A program made the translations under genes and the position numbers. Positions 43,590 through 55,039 of a stretch of 64,000 nucleotides of DNA are shown here, piece by piece. Within the stretch, counting starts at the first letter, position 1; the number at the start of each line of letters is the position of its first letter. The notes under the pieces are model-generated. The model had not been told where the DNA came from. It searched no databases and saw nothing but the letters and a program-made list of their open reading frames with translations. Where the stretch lies: positions 55,898,968 to 55,962,967 of the forward strand of contig NC_060257.1 in the NCBI RefSeq assembly GCF_921293095.1, in the 5' to 3' direction. The stretch comes from Ischnura elegans (lineage: Eukaryota > Arthropoda > Insecta > Odonata > Coenagrionidae).

Positions 43590-44080
43590 TTCGTCATTTT
43601 CGATCATTTTTTCATCATTTTGAGTGATCACTCCAGCGATCACTCGAATGATCACTCGCAAATTATCGTCACCGGCAATTGTTTTTCGCGATCACGACCG
43701 CGATGAGGATTCCCATCACTTTTTTCATCACTCATCTGGTCGCGTTTTCCGTCACTGAAACCGTCACTGAAAAACATATCTTATTGTTAGCATACACTTA
43801 CAATTAGCCCATCAGAACGTATGGCCGTAAGGAGCGATTGCAGCGCAACGTTTGACAATCGTGGGAACGACATAGGTAAACATAATCAGGCTACATATTT
43901 TCGTGAGGCGGATCCTATAACTACGAGCTGTGATATCGGAAATGACGCGAAAAGCGGCGTCGGGAGGAACCGTGTGATTCAGAAAAATGATAACTCGAGC
44001 GATCACTGTTCCGGTCCCGACAAGCGATCGCTTGAGTCATCACTTTTCGCGACGAAAATAATGATCGTGTGGTTCAGGCT
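43590..44080. mobile_element. PIF/Harbinger-like MITE (family C, copy 3), left end degraded
   Basis: The right end ATGATCGTGTGGTTCAGGCT and the interior match family C, including GTGATCACT palindromes, the GTTTGACAATCGTGGG block and the ATATCGGAAATGACG block. The left terminus is eroded. Confidence 0.75.
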
Positions 44081-44089
44081 TTGGCAACG

Positions 44090-44500
44090 CATCTACTGGT
44101 TACATGATCGATGCATGGACCTAAATACAATAGCGGATGATTTCTCGGTCTAAATCACGTTCTACGGCTGGTGTCCACCGCTACTGCAATGCTATAATAA
44201 AATTAAAGATATGAATAGGCATGTGGTCGACCGTGCAGGCTTCACACACATCGACATATCAGAAGAAACCAGAGATACTAGATTCGCTTCGAGTCCTTGA
44301 TTCTTCTTCCGCTGAGGAGAAGTGAAAGGTGAGAATCGCCTTGCCCCTGGTGATGAGGGGGGAAAGAGAGCAAGTAGGCTATAAGTAGAGGAGGAAGTAT
44401 TTAGACTCCCCAGTGTCTCCCAGCACCTCAAAACATCCTCACAAACGCATCTGGGATACACTCATATTCACGAAGACATACGGGGATTTACTACGAGTAT
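44090..44500. other. Intergenic DNA, nothing recognised
   Basis: An antisense 89-codon frame (44192-44461) has no motif or splice support. Confidence 0.35.
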
Positions 44501-44519
44501 CAACATAATCTGAAGGTAA

Positions 44520-45125
44520 GAATATTCAATAACTTCTCTCGCTGTTCAACAGTTTTAGGAATATTAAGAATAGAAATACTGGACCATCTACCAAAAATGT
44601 GTTAAATTCACACGCTTACTCTGGGGTGAGCTCTACCCACACCTTTCCCAACAAACCTTCGGGTTAAATCGCTGAATGAATTCGGGTATTCAACCGTTTT
44701 AGGGATATTAGAAATAGGATTATCTTACCGCCTACTATTAATATGAGAAATTCACAACTGTGGTTTAGTTTGAGGTGAGCTCAAGCCTCACCTATTAGGA
44801 TAAACCTTTGGGTTGAATAGCTGTACGAATTCGGGCATTCAGCAGTATGAGTGATATCAGGAATAGGAATGCAGGACCACCAACCATTAATGTGTGAAAT
44901 TTACACGCCTGTGGCTTAATTTAAGGTGAGCTCTATCCTCACCTAGCCTGAAAACCTTCGGATTGAATCGCTGAATGAATTCGGGCATTCCACAGTTTTA
45001 GGAATATTAGGAATTAAAATACTGGATCTTCAACCCTGAATGTTTGACATCAACACGGCTGTGGCTTAGTTTGAGGTAAGCTCTATCCTCGCCTATCCTA
45101 ATAAACATTTGGATTGTATCACTGA
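44520..45125. repeat. About 150-bp satellite, four diverged copies
   Basis: The landmark GTGAGCTC/GTAAGCTC recurs at 44626, 44775, 44926 and 45076 (spacing 149, 151, 150). Each unit holds TTCGGGCATTC, a TTTTAGGAATATTAGGAAT block and a CTGTGGCTTAGTTTGAGGT block. Copies are diverged by perhaps 15-25 percent, so the array is old. Confidence 0.9.
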
Positions 45126-45129
45126 TGAA

Positions 45130-46140
45130 TGAAAGAAACTTAATTTAGATTCTTAATAATATAATATATCGAATGCATATCATTTCTATCTTATATCTTG
45201 CAAGAGCAAACATTCTATTGCAAATACTGAGTATAGATGGTTTCCTCTACACCCATTTTATTATATGTATTATTGCATTATATATTTTATGATATATTTC
45301 AACCAGGACCTGGTGGTTTTTCAATATTTATTTATATAATGAGGAGAACAATACAGATTTCCAAAAAAGCAGTTTTTTATAGACTCACTATTCATGGATT
45401 AGCCACAATATGAATTAAACAAATTAATTGTTATGGGAGAACCTATTTATTTTATAATATCGCGAGGAAATCCCGGCCAAATGACCTACAGATTGTCCCT
45501 GTCCTACGACTGCCTCAGTGTATTTTCATTTCAAATAATACCAACTCTTATATATATTAATGGGTGCTTGATTATACGAGACTATTAGAATTACCCCTTC
45601 CCTGATCATCACATGTCATAATATAGCAACCAATGTATTTTTTCAAGAGAAATGTTTTCATATATTATCTACTTCGTTGCATATTTCCATTATGGTTTTA
45701 GAAAGCCTTCTTCCCGTAGTGGTCCATGCTAAGCATTTAATTCGGTGCAGTGGTTTAAATTTTTGTTTTTAAAAGCATTTTCACTAAATTCATACGGCTT
45801 GTACTTAATCGAATTACAGAATAGGTAAATAAAGTTTGTAATTATTTCAATTCATTTTTTTGCCATGCCTTTGCATTAAAACTGGTTTTCAGCTGATTTT
45901 TTTCTAAAATCAAAAATAACGAGTTATATTGGTAACTGGTGATAGTGAAAATGAATAGCGAGAGTGACTTAAGTAATTGCTGAGTGAGTTAAAAATTTGA
46001 TACCATCTTCATTCGTATTCATGAGAGCTAGAAATTTAAATGAAAAGCACTTCAATTAGTGTTTTCATATATCTATTTATGTACTTAGGTATGCTTATCT
46101 ATTTTAATGTGCTTCAGCTGGGTTTTCCTAGTATTAAAAA
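45130..46140. other. AT-rich intergenic DNA, nothing recognised
   Basis: No feature was recognised. Confidence 0.4.
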
Positions 46141-46159
46141 ATAGATAGGTACTACTATT

Positions 46160-46751
46160 CATCATCATCATCATCATTGGTCAACAATCCTAGGATTGGT
46201 TTGACGCAGCTCTCCACTCAGTTCTCCTATCAGCTAATCTTTTCACTCCTACGTATTTCTTCTCTTTCACATCTCTCTTTAATTGTTCCATATATTTTGT
46301 TCGGGGTCTTCCTTTTCCATTCTTGCCTTCCACCTGCCCTTCGACGATTGTCTTCATCAGGCCATCATGTCTCAAGATGTGGCCTATAAGGTTGTTCCGT
46401 CTTCTTATTAAGGTTTTCATGAGGCTTCTCTTCTCTCCTAACCTTCTTAGCACTTCCTCGTTACTAACTCGGTCTATCCATTTGATTTTCATCATTCTTC
46501 TGTAGCACCACATTTCAAAGGCCTCTATCCTTGCTTTCTCCGCTGCGGTCATTGTCCATGCCTCACTTCCGTATAGGAGCATACTCCAGATGTAGGTTCT
46601 TATAAAGAGTTTCTTTACATCCATATTTAAGTTTCCCGCTGTTAGCAGGTCTCTCTTTTGGTGGAATGCTCTCTTCGCCTGGGCTATTCTGCTGATAATT
46701 TCTTTCTTGCTTCTCCCGTCACTAGTTATCTTGCTTCCCAAATAACAGAAT
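46160..46751 (-). mobile_element. 5'-truncated RTE-like LINE (source copy)
   Basis: A 592-bp insertion with an exact 14-bp duplication TAGGTACTACTATT (46146-46159 and 46752-46765). Its 3' tail is the trinucleotide run at 46160-46177 (ATG repeats on the minus strand), typical of RTE-type LINEs. It encodes a 183-residue intact C-terminal reverse-transcriptase fragment (46190-46741, minus): LGSKITSDGRSKKEI..., LLYGSEAWTMTAAEKARIEA, RRNNLIGHILRHDGLMKTI. The catalytic part of the enzyme is missing, so it cannot move itself. Confidence 0.9.
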
Positions 46752-46942
46752 TAGGTACTACTATTACAATTATTAAAATTCATATTATGGCTATTCCGTG
46801 AAAAAAGAGTCGATAAATAAGGGAGTTTTTCGTAAATAAGTAATTTTCTTCACATTATATCCAACAAATATTGAAAATCCACATTCGAAAGATGATATAA
46901 TTTGTTATTGATTTGATATGAAAATTGAATACTTCTGTGTTA

Positions 46943-47401
46943 AGCCTGAATCACACGATCATTTTTTTTTCGTCGCGAAAGTGATCACTATCGAGATCAC
47001 TTTTCCCGTCGCGAAAAGCAATCGCTCCAGTGATCATTTTTCTGAATCACACGGTCCCTCCCGCCGTCGCTTTTCGCATCATTTCCAATATCACAGCTCG
47101 TTGTCATAGGACCCACATCACGAAATTATATAGCGTGTTTGTTTATTTATGTCGTTCCCACAATTGTCAAACGATGCGCTGCAATCGCTCCATAGGGGAA
47201 TGCGTTCCGATTGGCTGATATGGGGTTTTAGTGACGGTTTTAGCGACGGAAAAAGCGTCCGGACGAGTGATGAAAAATAGCGATGGGAGTCCTCGTCGCC
47301 ATCGCGATCGCGAAAAACAATTGCCGGCGACGATAATTTTGCGCAGTGATCGCGATAGTGATCACTTTCGCGACAAAAAAAATGATCGTGTGATTCAGGC
47401 T
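46943..47401. mobile_element. PIF/Harbinger-like MITE (family C, copy 2)
   Basis: A 459-bp copy with termini AGCCTGAATCACACGATCAT and its inverse and a TTA duplication (46940-46942 and 47402-47404). It has subterminal GTGATCACT-type motifs and a CCAAT box on the minus strand (47210-47214). It lies about 190 bp upstream of the truncated LINE in that LINE's direction of transcription. Confidence 0.9.
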
Positions 47402-47404
47402 TTA

Positions 47405-49560
47405 CACCACTTGTGAGATGAAGTGAATAAGTGAAAAGCCGGTCAAATTATATGAATTTTTTCGGCGAATTAATCGCATTGGTTTTCATAATTTTTACTT
47501 CCGTTTTTAAGTTCTACTTTTCTCACTACGGAAAATCTGAATCAATATGGGCATATTGCTACAATTTTATGAGCCTTTTATCGCTTTAAATCGTCAATAG
47601 TCCTCAGATGGACGATTCATTTAACGGAGCTGTCTACTGCATTGTTTTAGCTTATCTTTTCATGCTAGCGTTCTTTTTCTCTTTATTTTGTTAATAACGG
47701 TATTTCAATATTTCATCGGGAGACAGCAGCTGCCTTTCATAATTATTTATAAACGAGGCTATAAGTAAAGGTAAGATAACTAACTTTTTGATCGAAGTGG
47801 AGGCTAGAAACCTTCAGAGAAATATGAATTGCATCGCGGAAACAGAAGGGGCAAACTGGTGCTTTCTTTAAATTTCTCAATACATCTTCCACGATTTCCA
47901 CTGAGTCATTCGTGTCACTGTTTCTAGGGGAATATTTGGATGGGCTGAAGAAATCATATCAGATAAGAATAAGTCGGATTGGAAGAATGTTGGATGAAAA
48001 AAATATTGGATTCCAACTCTTGAATATCTGATATTTCTTGGAAACGATTGTCGATTAAAGGTAACAGATAATACATGGATTTAGCCTAAATCCCTCAGAT
48101 ATTTTCTCCGAAATGAAGTGATTGGTCATTCGAGATGACTAGATTATTGATTGAGGACGTGCAAGGCAAAGGTGATGATCATTTCTGTCATCAAAATCCA
48201 TGTGTTATCTTATTGAGCATTCATCCCAATAATTACAGTTAAGCTTACATATTGCACCATTACGAGGTGTATTGTGAGGCATTCTTTACTGTTAATTTGC
48301 TTAGCTATTTTACAGTCAATTCGTTCAGTTTGAAGTAAAGCATGTGTGCCCATCCATCACCTATTAATCTAATCACTGCATCGGATCTCATTAGTTACAT
48401 GGTGTTACGTGTAGTACGAAATCTATCATCTCGATCGCACTGAACACCACTTGAACCGTCACACACGACAATACAAGATTGGTAATCAAATTATCATACG
48501 GATATGTAAACAAATTCTTTCTATTCACGTGCCATTCACGAACAGTGCATGAGACGGGACGAGACAATGCTCAGACGCCAACCTATTTTTTCCCTTATCC
48601 TAATCAATTTCCGCTATATTCTATCTTCTTCCTATTAAGTGATGATAAGGTAGGTGTTTCAACACGCTTTGTGGGCGATTCGCAAAGTAAAAATATCGAT
48701 ACTTTAATAATTCCTTCATAGTTATTGTTGGATGATCTCGATAAAATGAAGGACATGTTGTACTGTAATCAGGGAATTGGACTATATTTTAATCAACTGG
48801 GACAATGTTTTGATCAATTTTTGCACGCATTTTTCACTGTCCACAACCATACGTGATATACATTTGACATAAACATACATACTTCCCTTTAATTTTAAAC
48901 AAAATATCAATGAAATATTCGTTAGCAACTGATCTTTTACAAAATAGCAACCCTACATATAAAATTATTCCATATTTCACTCGTAGACTCGTAGTTTCTG
49001 CAATTTTATTTTATTTTTCTGTTTAATATCTTTGTTAAATTTATGTTAATCAAATAAATAAGTTAGATTCTTAGACAATTTTAGGGCAAATCCAGGTTTT
49101 TTTCCGGCTGTTACATTACCCTCGTTGCCATGCACCAGAAGTTTGCTTCGGCTGCATGACAACAGCGGTTGCTATGGTGTAATGCGAGTTGCTCATACCG
49201 ATATTTTGTTTTCAATTCCCACGCATCGGAAAATCATACATTTCATGTAATCGGCTTCATTTTTCGTAAGAATAATGCTGAAAGTTAAAGTTATCACATA
49301 CCCAATGAAATGTAACAATATCAAAACATGGAATGTCATAAGATAGGTGCCCATGGGCTACTGGTCTCCTCAGCTGTATCGCGGATAATCGCCACAAGGA
49401 AAATTTTCGAGGGAGGGGGGTGAAGCCCCCTGAGTCCCCCCTTAATTCATTTCTACGACAGTGAATAATTTCGGAATAAATTACTGTTCTAAATGCATTC
49501 ACTGATGGTTAATTAATGGAGGAGATGTTGCAGTTGGGATAAAAAGGAACACATCGGTAC
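47405..49560. other. AT-rich intergenic DNA, nothing recognised
   Basis: An imperfect hairpin at about 49125-49162 (GTTGCCATGCACCAGAAG against CTTCGGCTGCATGACAAC) is the only structure noted. About 49330-49450 looks like a worn MITE end. The + frame at 48479-48721 has no motif. Confidence 0.4.
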
Positions 49561-49572
49561 ACGTTGACCCAA

Positions 49573-51020
49573 GGCCGTAACAAGCGGGTGTCCATACCCC
49601 CCCGAAATTTTTAGGTGATACAGCCTTCATTGTGCCGCCTTCAAATCAACCCCATAGAAATTTTTCCCCCTGTCAGAAACTACCCCCCCGAAATTTTTCA
49701 GACAAAGGCCTTCCTTTAGTAAGATGTAGGCGTACAAAATTGGACAAGCTGAACATTTTAGGAGCAAACGACTCGTAGAATTATTTAACGACGGAAAGAA
49801 TTCAATGTATGAACATTAGATAATAATTTACATTATTCAAATTAGACGCCTTTGCTTGAATTCATGAAAAATTATATAACTAGAGTAGTCATATTGAAAT
49901 TAGTTGAACTGTCGCTATTAATTTTAAAGTTTATTTAAGGAAATAAATGAATTCGTTCATGATGAGTTTCTACGAAATAAGTGCGAAAAAAATAACAACC
50001 AGATTAATCTTTAAAACCAGATGCATTTTGTGACCAAGATTCCATTATCTTCGACTAATTTATGTTGGAAAAATAGTCGATAAATCATCTGTACCCCGTA
50101 GAATGTTCACCACATAGCTATGGGAACATATAGAGTCAATACTTCTGAAATAAAAAATTGATATCATTACGCCAGAGATCTTTGGAAAGCGAGATAGCTG
50201 AGCGGATTTATTTATATGCTAGACGAACAATAAACACTGTAAATAAATAAATAAATAAACATCATTATAAATAATCAGTAATAAACATCAGGTCGCGCAT
50301 GGGAGGATCCAGGACCCCCTATTGAAATAAGGAAAAATTTTGTCTTCTGTCGACCTGTCGCCGCTCAGAGCTACCATATTTCTTCTAATACATCGACTAG
50401 TATTACTATACTTCTTTATTTTATTGATTTAAACATTTATTATTAATACAATATTCTTGCTGCCGATCCCTTAATTAATAAACCAATCGCTTTACCAGTG
50501 GCCTTGGTCTTCATTTTAGTTTTTTAGGCCATAGAAGAATGTACCTTTTACGAGTAATGTTAAAATTATTAAAGTTAAGTTAAAGGTGAAATTACATTAT
50601 TTTTGGTTTTATTCTGCCGTTTGTTTTTTCTTAATATAGAAAACTTAGTTCAGAGGGAGGTCTCTTTTTTTATAAAATTGATGCTCTAAAACATTTCTAA
50701 ATAGAGGAGACCCTCGTGTGTCCCCTGGACGCTTCGTTTATAGTGATAGTTGGAACGCATTTCAACCCTTTCAAACCCAGAGCTGCTTCTGGAAGATATC
50801 AAATTTCAAGATTTTTAATTTTGAAAAATTGAAACTTTAGCTTTAAATCATAATTATTGTGGCAGCTAAATGTTTCTTCATTACAATTTACACCACAAAA
50901 TAATGGGTGGATTAGATATTTCCTAAATAGAATAGAAAATTTTACACTTTTTTGATGATGCTTTGAAGCAACATTGGGTCATAATGGGTTGAACTGTTTC
51001 CGAAAAAAAGCTCGTATCTC
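49573..51020. other. Intergenic DNA with MITE and LINE scraps
   Basis: 49573-49700 resembles the CCCCCCGAAATTTTT-containing interior of a hAT-like MITE without clear ends. An AAATAAATAAATAAATAAA run at about 50240-50260 may be a LINE tail. Nothing coding was recognised. Confidence 0.4.
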
Positions 51021-51025
51021 GGAAG

Positions 51026-51415
51026 AGACGGAAAAGGTGATCGTGTGATTCAGGCTTGGGAAAGAATTTCGGGGGGGGGGGGGGTTGAACCCTCTATAGG
51101 CTTCCCCCCTTCCCGACTACGTGCCTGGCAAGGGGAATAGGAATCCAGTGCCGACGCGACGTCTGTGTTTGCATGGGAAATCAGGCTTGGGCCTCGTCTG
51201 TCTGCCCTAGAGTCGAGGGGAAGTCGAACCGCAATGATCCGCGTTGGATCCGCGCGAGAGGTCCCCATTCGGAAGTCGCACGCGAAGGAAACGTTCACCG
51301 CTCTTGAAGTGCTTCTCTCTTTACATATCTGTCGTGTGGGGCTGGCTGACGATCGAAACTTTTCTGCTCTCGACACGAACGCAACCGTGCGGTAAAATTA
51401 TCCACACAGCTAGGG
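51026..51415. other. Family C MITE end followed by a GC-rich patch
   Basis: 51033-51056 is a solitary family C terminus (GATCGTGTGATTCAGGCT). 51110-51395 is GC- and CpG-rich, with frames open on both strands and no recognisable protein. It may be a regulatory island or an old insertion. Confidence 0.35.
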
Positions 51416-51421
51416 AGTAAA

Positions 51422-51683
51422 CAGTGGCGTATCCAGGAATTTCGTTCGGGGGAGGGGTCCGAAACCAGGGGGGAAATGTTTTTGAAAAATAGGATACTAA
51501 TTAAAGGGTTTTTAACTAATTTTAACACTTTTCATAATCCAAAAACTTCATTTGTCAAAGAAATCTTTTGTAAATTCATGATTTTTCTATAATTTGTTTC
51601 CTTTTGTGACGCAAAGTAAGTGTGCCTTCATATTTCGGGGGGGTTCTGCGCCCACCGGACCCCCCCCCCACGCTATGCCACTG
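51422..51683. mobile_element. hAT-like MITE with CAGTGGCGTATCCAGG end
   Basis: Begins CAGTGGCGTATCCAGGAAT and ends CACGCTATGCCACTG, inverse of each other. The interior resembles the 37614 element (ATTTCGGGGGG near the right end). The target duplication is weak. Confidence 0.7.
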
Positions 51684-51689
51684 GAAATA

Positions 51690-52130
51690 ACTGATTATGA
51701 GTAGCCGAGTTTCTGGTAACGGTTACGCTTCATTTAATTTTCTTGTAGTCTCTACAAAAAATGAGTTTTTTTTTCTTATTTTCTTTTCTTGACCTCTTAT
51801 CAAATGGTAAACTCGCTTTCGCTCGCCAGAAATTCGCTTTGTGGCCTGCGGCAGTTTTTGGTCACACCCTATGACGCAAAACCGTATTTGCCTCCGTTGT
51901 AGACATAATAATTCACGAAATAGTGAAAATGCTCTACAATTTCGTCCCAACTGTAATCATTCATTTAAATACCCTATACCTACAAATGACATCCACGAGA
52001 TTGCACTGCACTTTACCAGTACCGGATACAGAAAAAACTCAAATTTACTTTTATTGTAATGAAAAGTTATCAATATAAAACACGGTCTCCAGCGTTACTT
52101 TGTGGAACTGCTTCATCATAAATAAAATAA
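51690..52130. other. Intergenic DNA, nothing recognised
   Basis: Short frames on both strands lack motifs. Confidence 0.35.
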
Positions 52131-52136
52131 AAATAT

Positions 52137-52268
52137 ACTTTGTTCTATCCCACACTTTATTTTAAATAGTACGACCTGGGTTTCTGCATACCATGCTATC
52201 ATCAGGTAGCATGATATGCTGAAACCCGGGTCATACTATTTAAAATAAAGTGTGGAATAGAACAAAGT
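52137..52268 (-). mobile_element. Near-perfect 130-bp palindrome with hammerhead-like core
   Basis: Arms of about 62 bp (52137-52198 and 52206-52267, about five mismatches) meet at the loop TCATCAG. On the minus strand the loop supplies the CTGATGA box, followed by stem II with GCAT/ATGC, GAAA, stem III ACC-CA-GGT and cleavage-site C (about 52165-52205). The opposite strand lacks the box. Stem I is only about 3 bp. Confidence 0.65.
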
Positions 52269-52274
52269 TTACTT

Positions 52275-53090
52275 ATATTTATACTTAAATTTTTATTTTA
52301 TTTTATGAAAAATTATCAAGTCACATGCAAAGTTTTATTCAAGCTGATTTTACACATATACAAGACAATGCTACCTTATTATATAAAATAGTTACAATTG
52401 CTGTTCCGAAATGTTAGACTATACGGGCGGCCCTGCAAGGGGGGCCGCAAATACCCCCCCCCCCCTTGTAACCGCCACTGAACTTAACATACCACGCATG
52501 AGGAGTGGTATAGTCGCGCCAAAGAATTAATATCGGGGCAAAGAAGGTAGAAAGCTGAACTTTAAGCATTTTTACGAAATTCTGCCGAAGCTCCATAGGG
52601 TCTCCATTGCTTGTAAAATATCATTTTACCCATTTCTTATTTGACTACAACAATGAATCATTAAACAATGTTTAAACGAAAACGTTTACCATCTACGGTC
52701 GAAAGAGTGAAGAAGAACACGCGAAAATCTATGAAAACGACGAAACGGTCGTCCTGTTCATCTCGTCACGGACACAATATTTGATTGGTACATTTCATTG
52801 TGTTTTTATATAGAGAGAACGACATCGTCGCATTAAAAATAGCGTTTTAAAATTAAATTTGACCCATTATTTGAATTTTTGCAATGTCCGAAATTTGGAA
52901 TTCAATTTCCGAGGCGTAGAAAAGTACATGAATATCGAAGTTACGTATATTAAATGGAAAACAAATATCCAAACTTTAAACTTGAATAAATTTTGATATT
53001 GTTCCTCTTACATAAAATGAACCACAAAAACTAAAATCACCCCGCGGCAATGCACGCAACCAAAATGGCGATTTCGAATCATCGTCGTTA
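52275..53090. other. Intergenic DNA, nothing recognised
   Basis: 52430-52490 (GGGCGGCCCTG... CCGCCACTG) is a worn MITE end. Nothing else was recognised. Confidence 0.4.
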
Positions 53091-53093
53091 AGT

Positions 53094-54135
53094 CAACAAT
53101 CCTAAGATTATTTTGACGCAGCTCTCCATTTCTCTCTCCTATCCGCTAGCCTTTTCATAGCGACGTATTTCTTCTCTTTTACATCCTGCAGCAGCAGCGG
53201 AGTTTTCTTTTATAGCAGCAGTACTAGCTCCCAGCCAATCAGCTGTCTTCCAGTTGATTCAGGAACGGGATGGTTACTTTATAGTATAGTTGGCTTCTTT
53301 TCTTGAGGTTTCAGTCTAAGCATTGCATTGGGTTAGGTGGGGAAAGGAATATGGGAAGGTTTTAGGGCAAATTTGGGAGTTTTATGTCCGGGTTTATTTG
53401 GAATAATGTAATCCCAAAGATTCATTAACAGTTCGTTATTGGTTTTGCCAAAAGAATGCTGAAATTTGTCTACTGCAGTTTTAAGAAATGACAAAATTTG
53501 TGTTATTTTGAGATCGTTTCGGATTTGGCGGTTGCTAATGAACCATGGTACTCCAATTATTTTCCTAATAATTTTATTTTCACAAGTCTGTATGCGCTTC
53601 AGATGGATTGCTGCGGCGTGTAGCCAAACTGGAGAGGCGTACGTTAATAGCGGTTTGATCGAAGAGTTGTAGAGTAAAAGCTTAGTTTTTAAAGCCAGAG
53701 GAGAATTCGACTTTATCAGTGGAAATAAAGCGGCGTAGATTCCGTGCGATTTCTTAATTGATGACAGGATGTGACAGGACCAGGCGAGGGGTTTATCTAG
53801 CGTAACTCCGAGGTATTTTACAGTAGAGCATTTCGGAATACGCTTATTTCCGTAGTTTTTACATCCTTTATAACCTGTCCTATGTAAGTCATTCGGGGCC
53901 GTCCCTTACCCTTCTTACTTTACACCTGTCCTTCTACGATAGTGTTCATCAGGCCATCGGGCATCATAACGTGACCAACTAAGTTTTCCCGTCTTCTTCT
54001 TTAGGTTTTTTTTTTAAGGAAAACTCATCGCTGGATTCTAAGGGATGGAAAAAATGATCGCGTGATACAGGCTTAAATAATGAGGAAGTCTTTAGAAGAG
54101 TGGGAGAAAAGAGAAGTCATATCAAAACCCTTTAT
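53094..54135 (-). mobile_element. RTE-like LINE fragment, interrupted and partly inverted
   Basis: Minus-strand matches to the 46-kb RTE-like copy run 53094-53186 and 53857-54005 (AATCCTAAGATT, TTTGACGCAGCTCTCCATTT). They are split by a Jockey-like insertion. From 54077 the homology turns to + (NEEVFRRVGEKRSHIKTL when translated), an inversion of the kind produced by twin priming. A family C MITE terminus (GATCGCGTGATACAGGCTTA) lies between, at about 54055-54075. Confidence 0.75.
53187..53856 (-). mobile_element. 5'-truncated Jockey-like LINE nested in the RTE fragment
   Basis: A 670-bp insertion with a 10-bp duplication TTTTACATCC (53177-53186 and 53857-53866). On the minus strand an uninterrupted frame of about 174 codons runs from about 53855 to a TAA at 53333. 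It encodes the C-terminal part of a reverse transcriptase ORF: VKYLGVTLDKPLAWS, LLYNSSIKPLLTYASPVWL and IGVPWFISNRQIRNDL, the pattern of Jockey-type elements. The 3' tail is GCTGCTGCTGC-like. The catalytic core is missing. The open frame suggests a young insertion. Confidence 0.85.
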
Positions 54136-54139
54136 GACG

Positions 54140-54745
54140 GAACAACATTGGCCTCCTGGCTAGTCAATGGCTAATTTCAAAAATAATTATATTAGCCAAC
54201 AGAATTTTCTTTCGTTGGAAAAGTAAGAAGGCAAAATTTCCATCATAAAATAACCATCCCATTTCTCATCACGATGGCGACTACGCGCAAGCAATGTGCA
54301 TAACGATGTCCTTGACCTACACGATTATCCGTACCGTGGAGAAGTGCCTACGATATGTAAAACTATGCATTTGACCATCACTCTCCCCTCGTCAAAAGCT
54401 GCCCCGACATTAAGAAAAGTGCATATCAATTATTATAGTTTCGTAAGAGCTGGAACGAAACTAGATGAGAGGCGAAGGAGTTCTCCTTGGTTGGGGGGCT
54501 TTCTTTTTTTTGATGAAACAGGTCTAGGAGCAGCTTCCGCGATGTGAAACGTGTGGCAGTTTCATTGCCTTGTCTTTCGAAGGACGTTAACTTCTTGATA
54601 ACCTATGGATTTTTCAGATCGCCATCGCTGTCCTTCTCTAGTGCACGACCGGAAAAGAATAATCCCAAGCTGCTACACGGCTAACGACTAGTTGAAGATG
54701 TGATATACATATTTCCTGATTTTCCGCGTGATGTGTTCTCATACT
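54140..54745. other. Intergenic DNA with a short open frame
   Basis: The 83-codon + frame at 54296-54547 has no known motif and no splice support. Nothing else was seen. Confidence 0.3.
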
Positions 54746-54751
54746 ACTATG

Positions 54752-55030
54752 CAGGCGCGCAGCTAGGAATTAAGGCTAGGGGGAGAGGGGGTTTAGGAGC
54801 AACTTATACTGGGGGGTATGGAATACGGAAGTTACGGGTGCCCTCCCCCAGAAAATTTTTAAGATGAATGATTCAAAATGGTGAGTTTTACGGCTTTCTG
54901 AGGGATATTTTATTAATCCTTACACTATTCTATAGGTAATATTTATCCAATTAAGTAAAATGGATTAAATTTTAAAATTTCTCTGAGTTCTGGGGTTTTT
55001 TTCCCCGAAAACCCCCTCGCTGCGCCACTG
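54752..55030. mobile_element. hAT-like MITE (family A, copy 8)
   Basis: Begins CAGGCGCGCAGCTAGGAATT and ends CCTCGCTGCGCCACTG. The flanks CTACTATG and GTACTATG match at 7 of 8. Confidence 0.85.
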
Positions 55031-55039
55031 GTACTATGC

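Noticed and set aside
46177-46505. + strand frames over the RTE-like copies (also 56205-56734)
   Set aside because: They are antisense to a recognisable reverse transcriptase fragment. Only the first 38 codons from 56214 are real, as a CRAL-TRIO exon.
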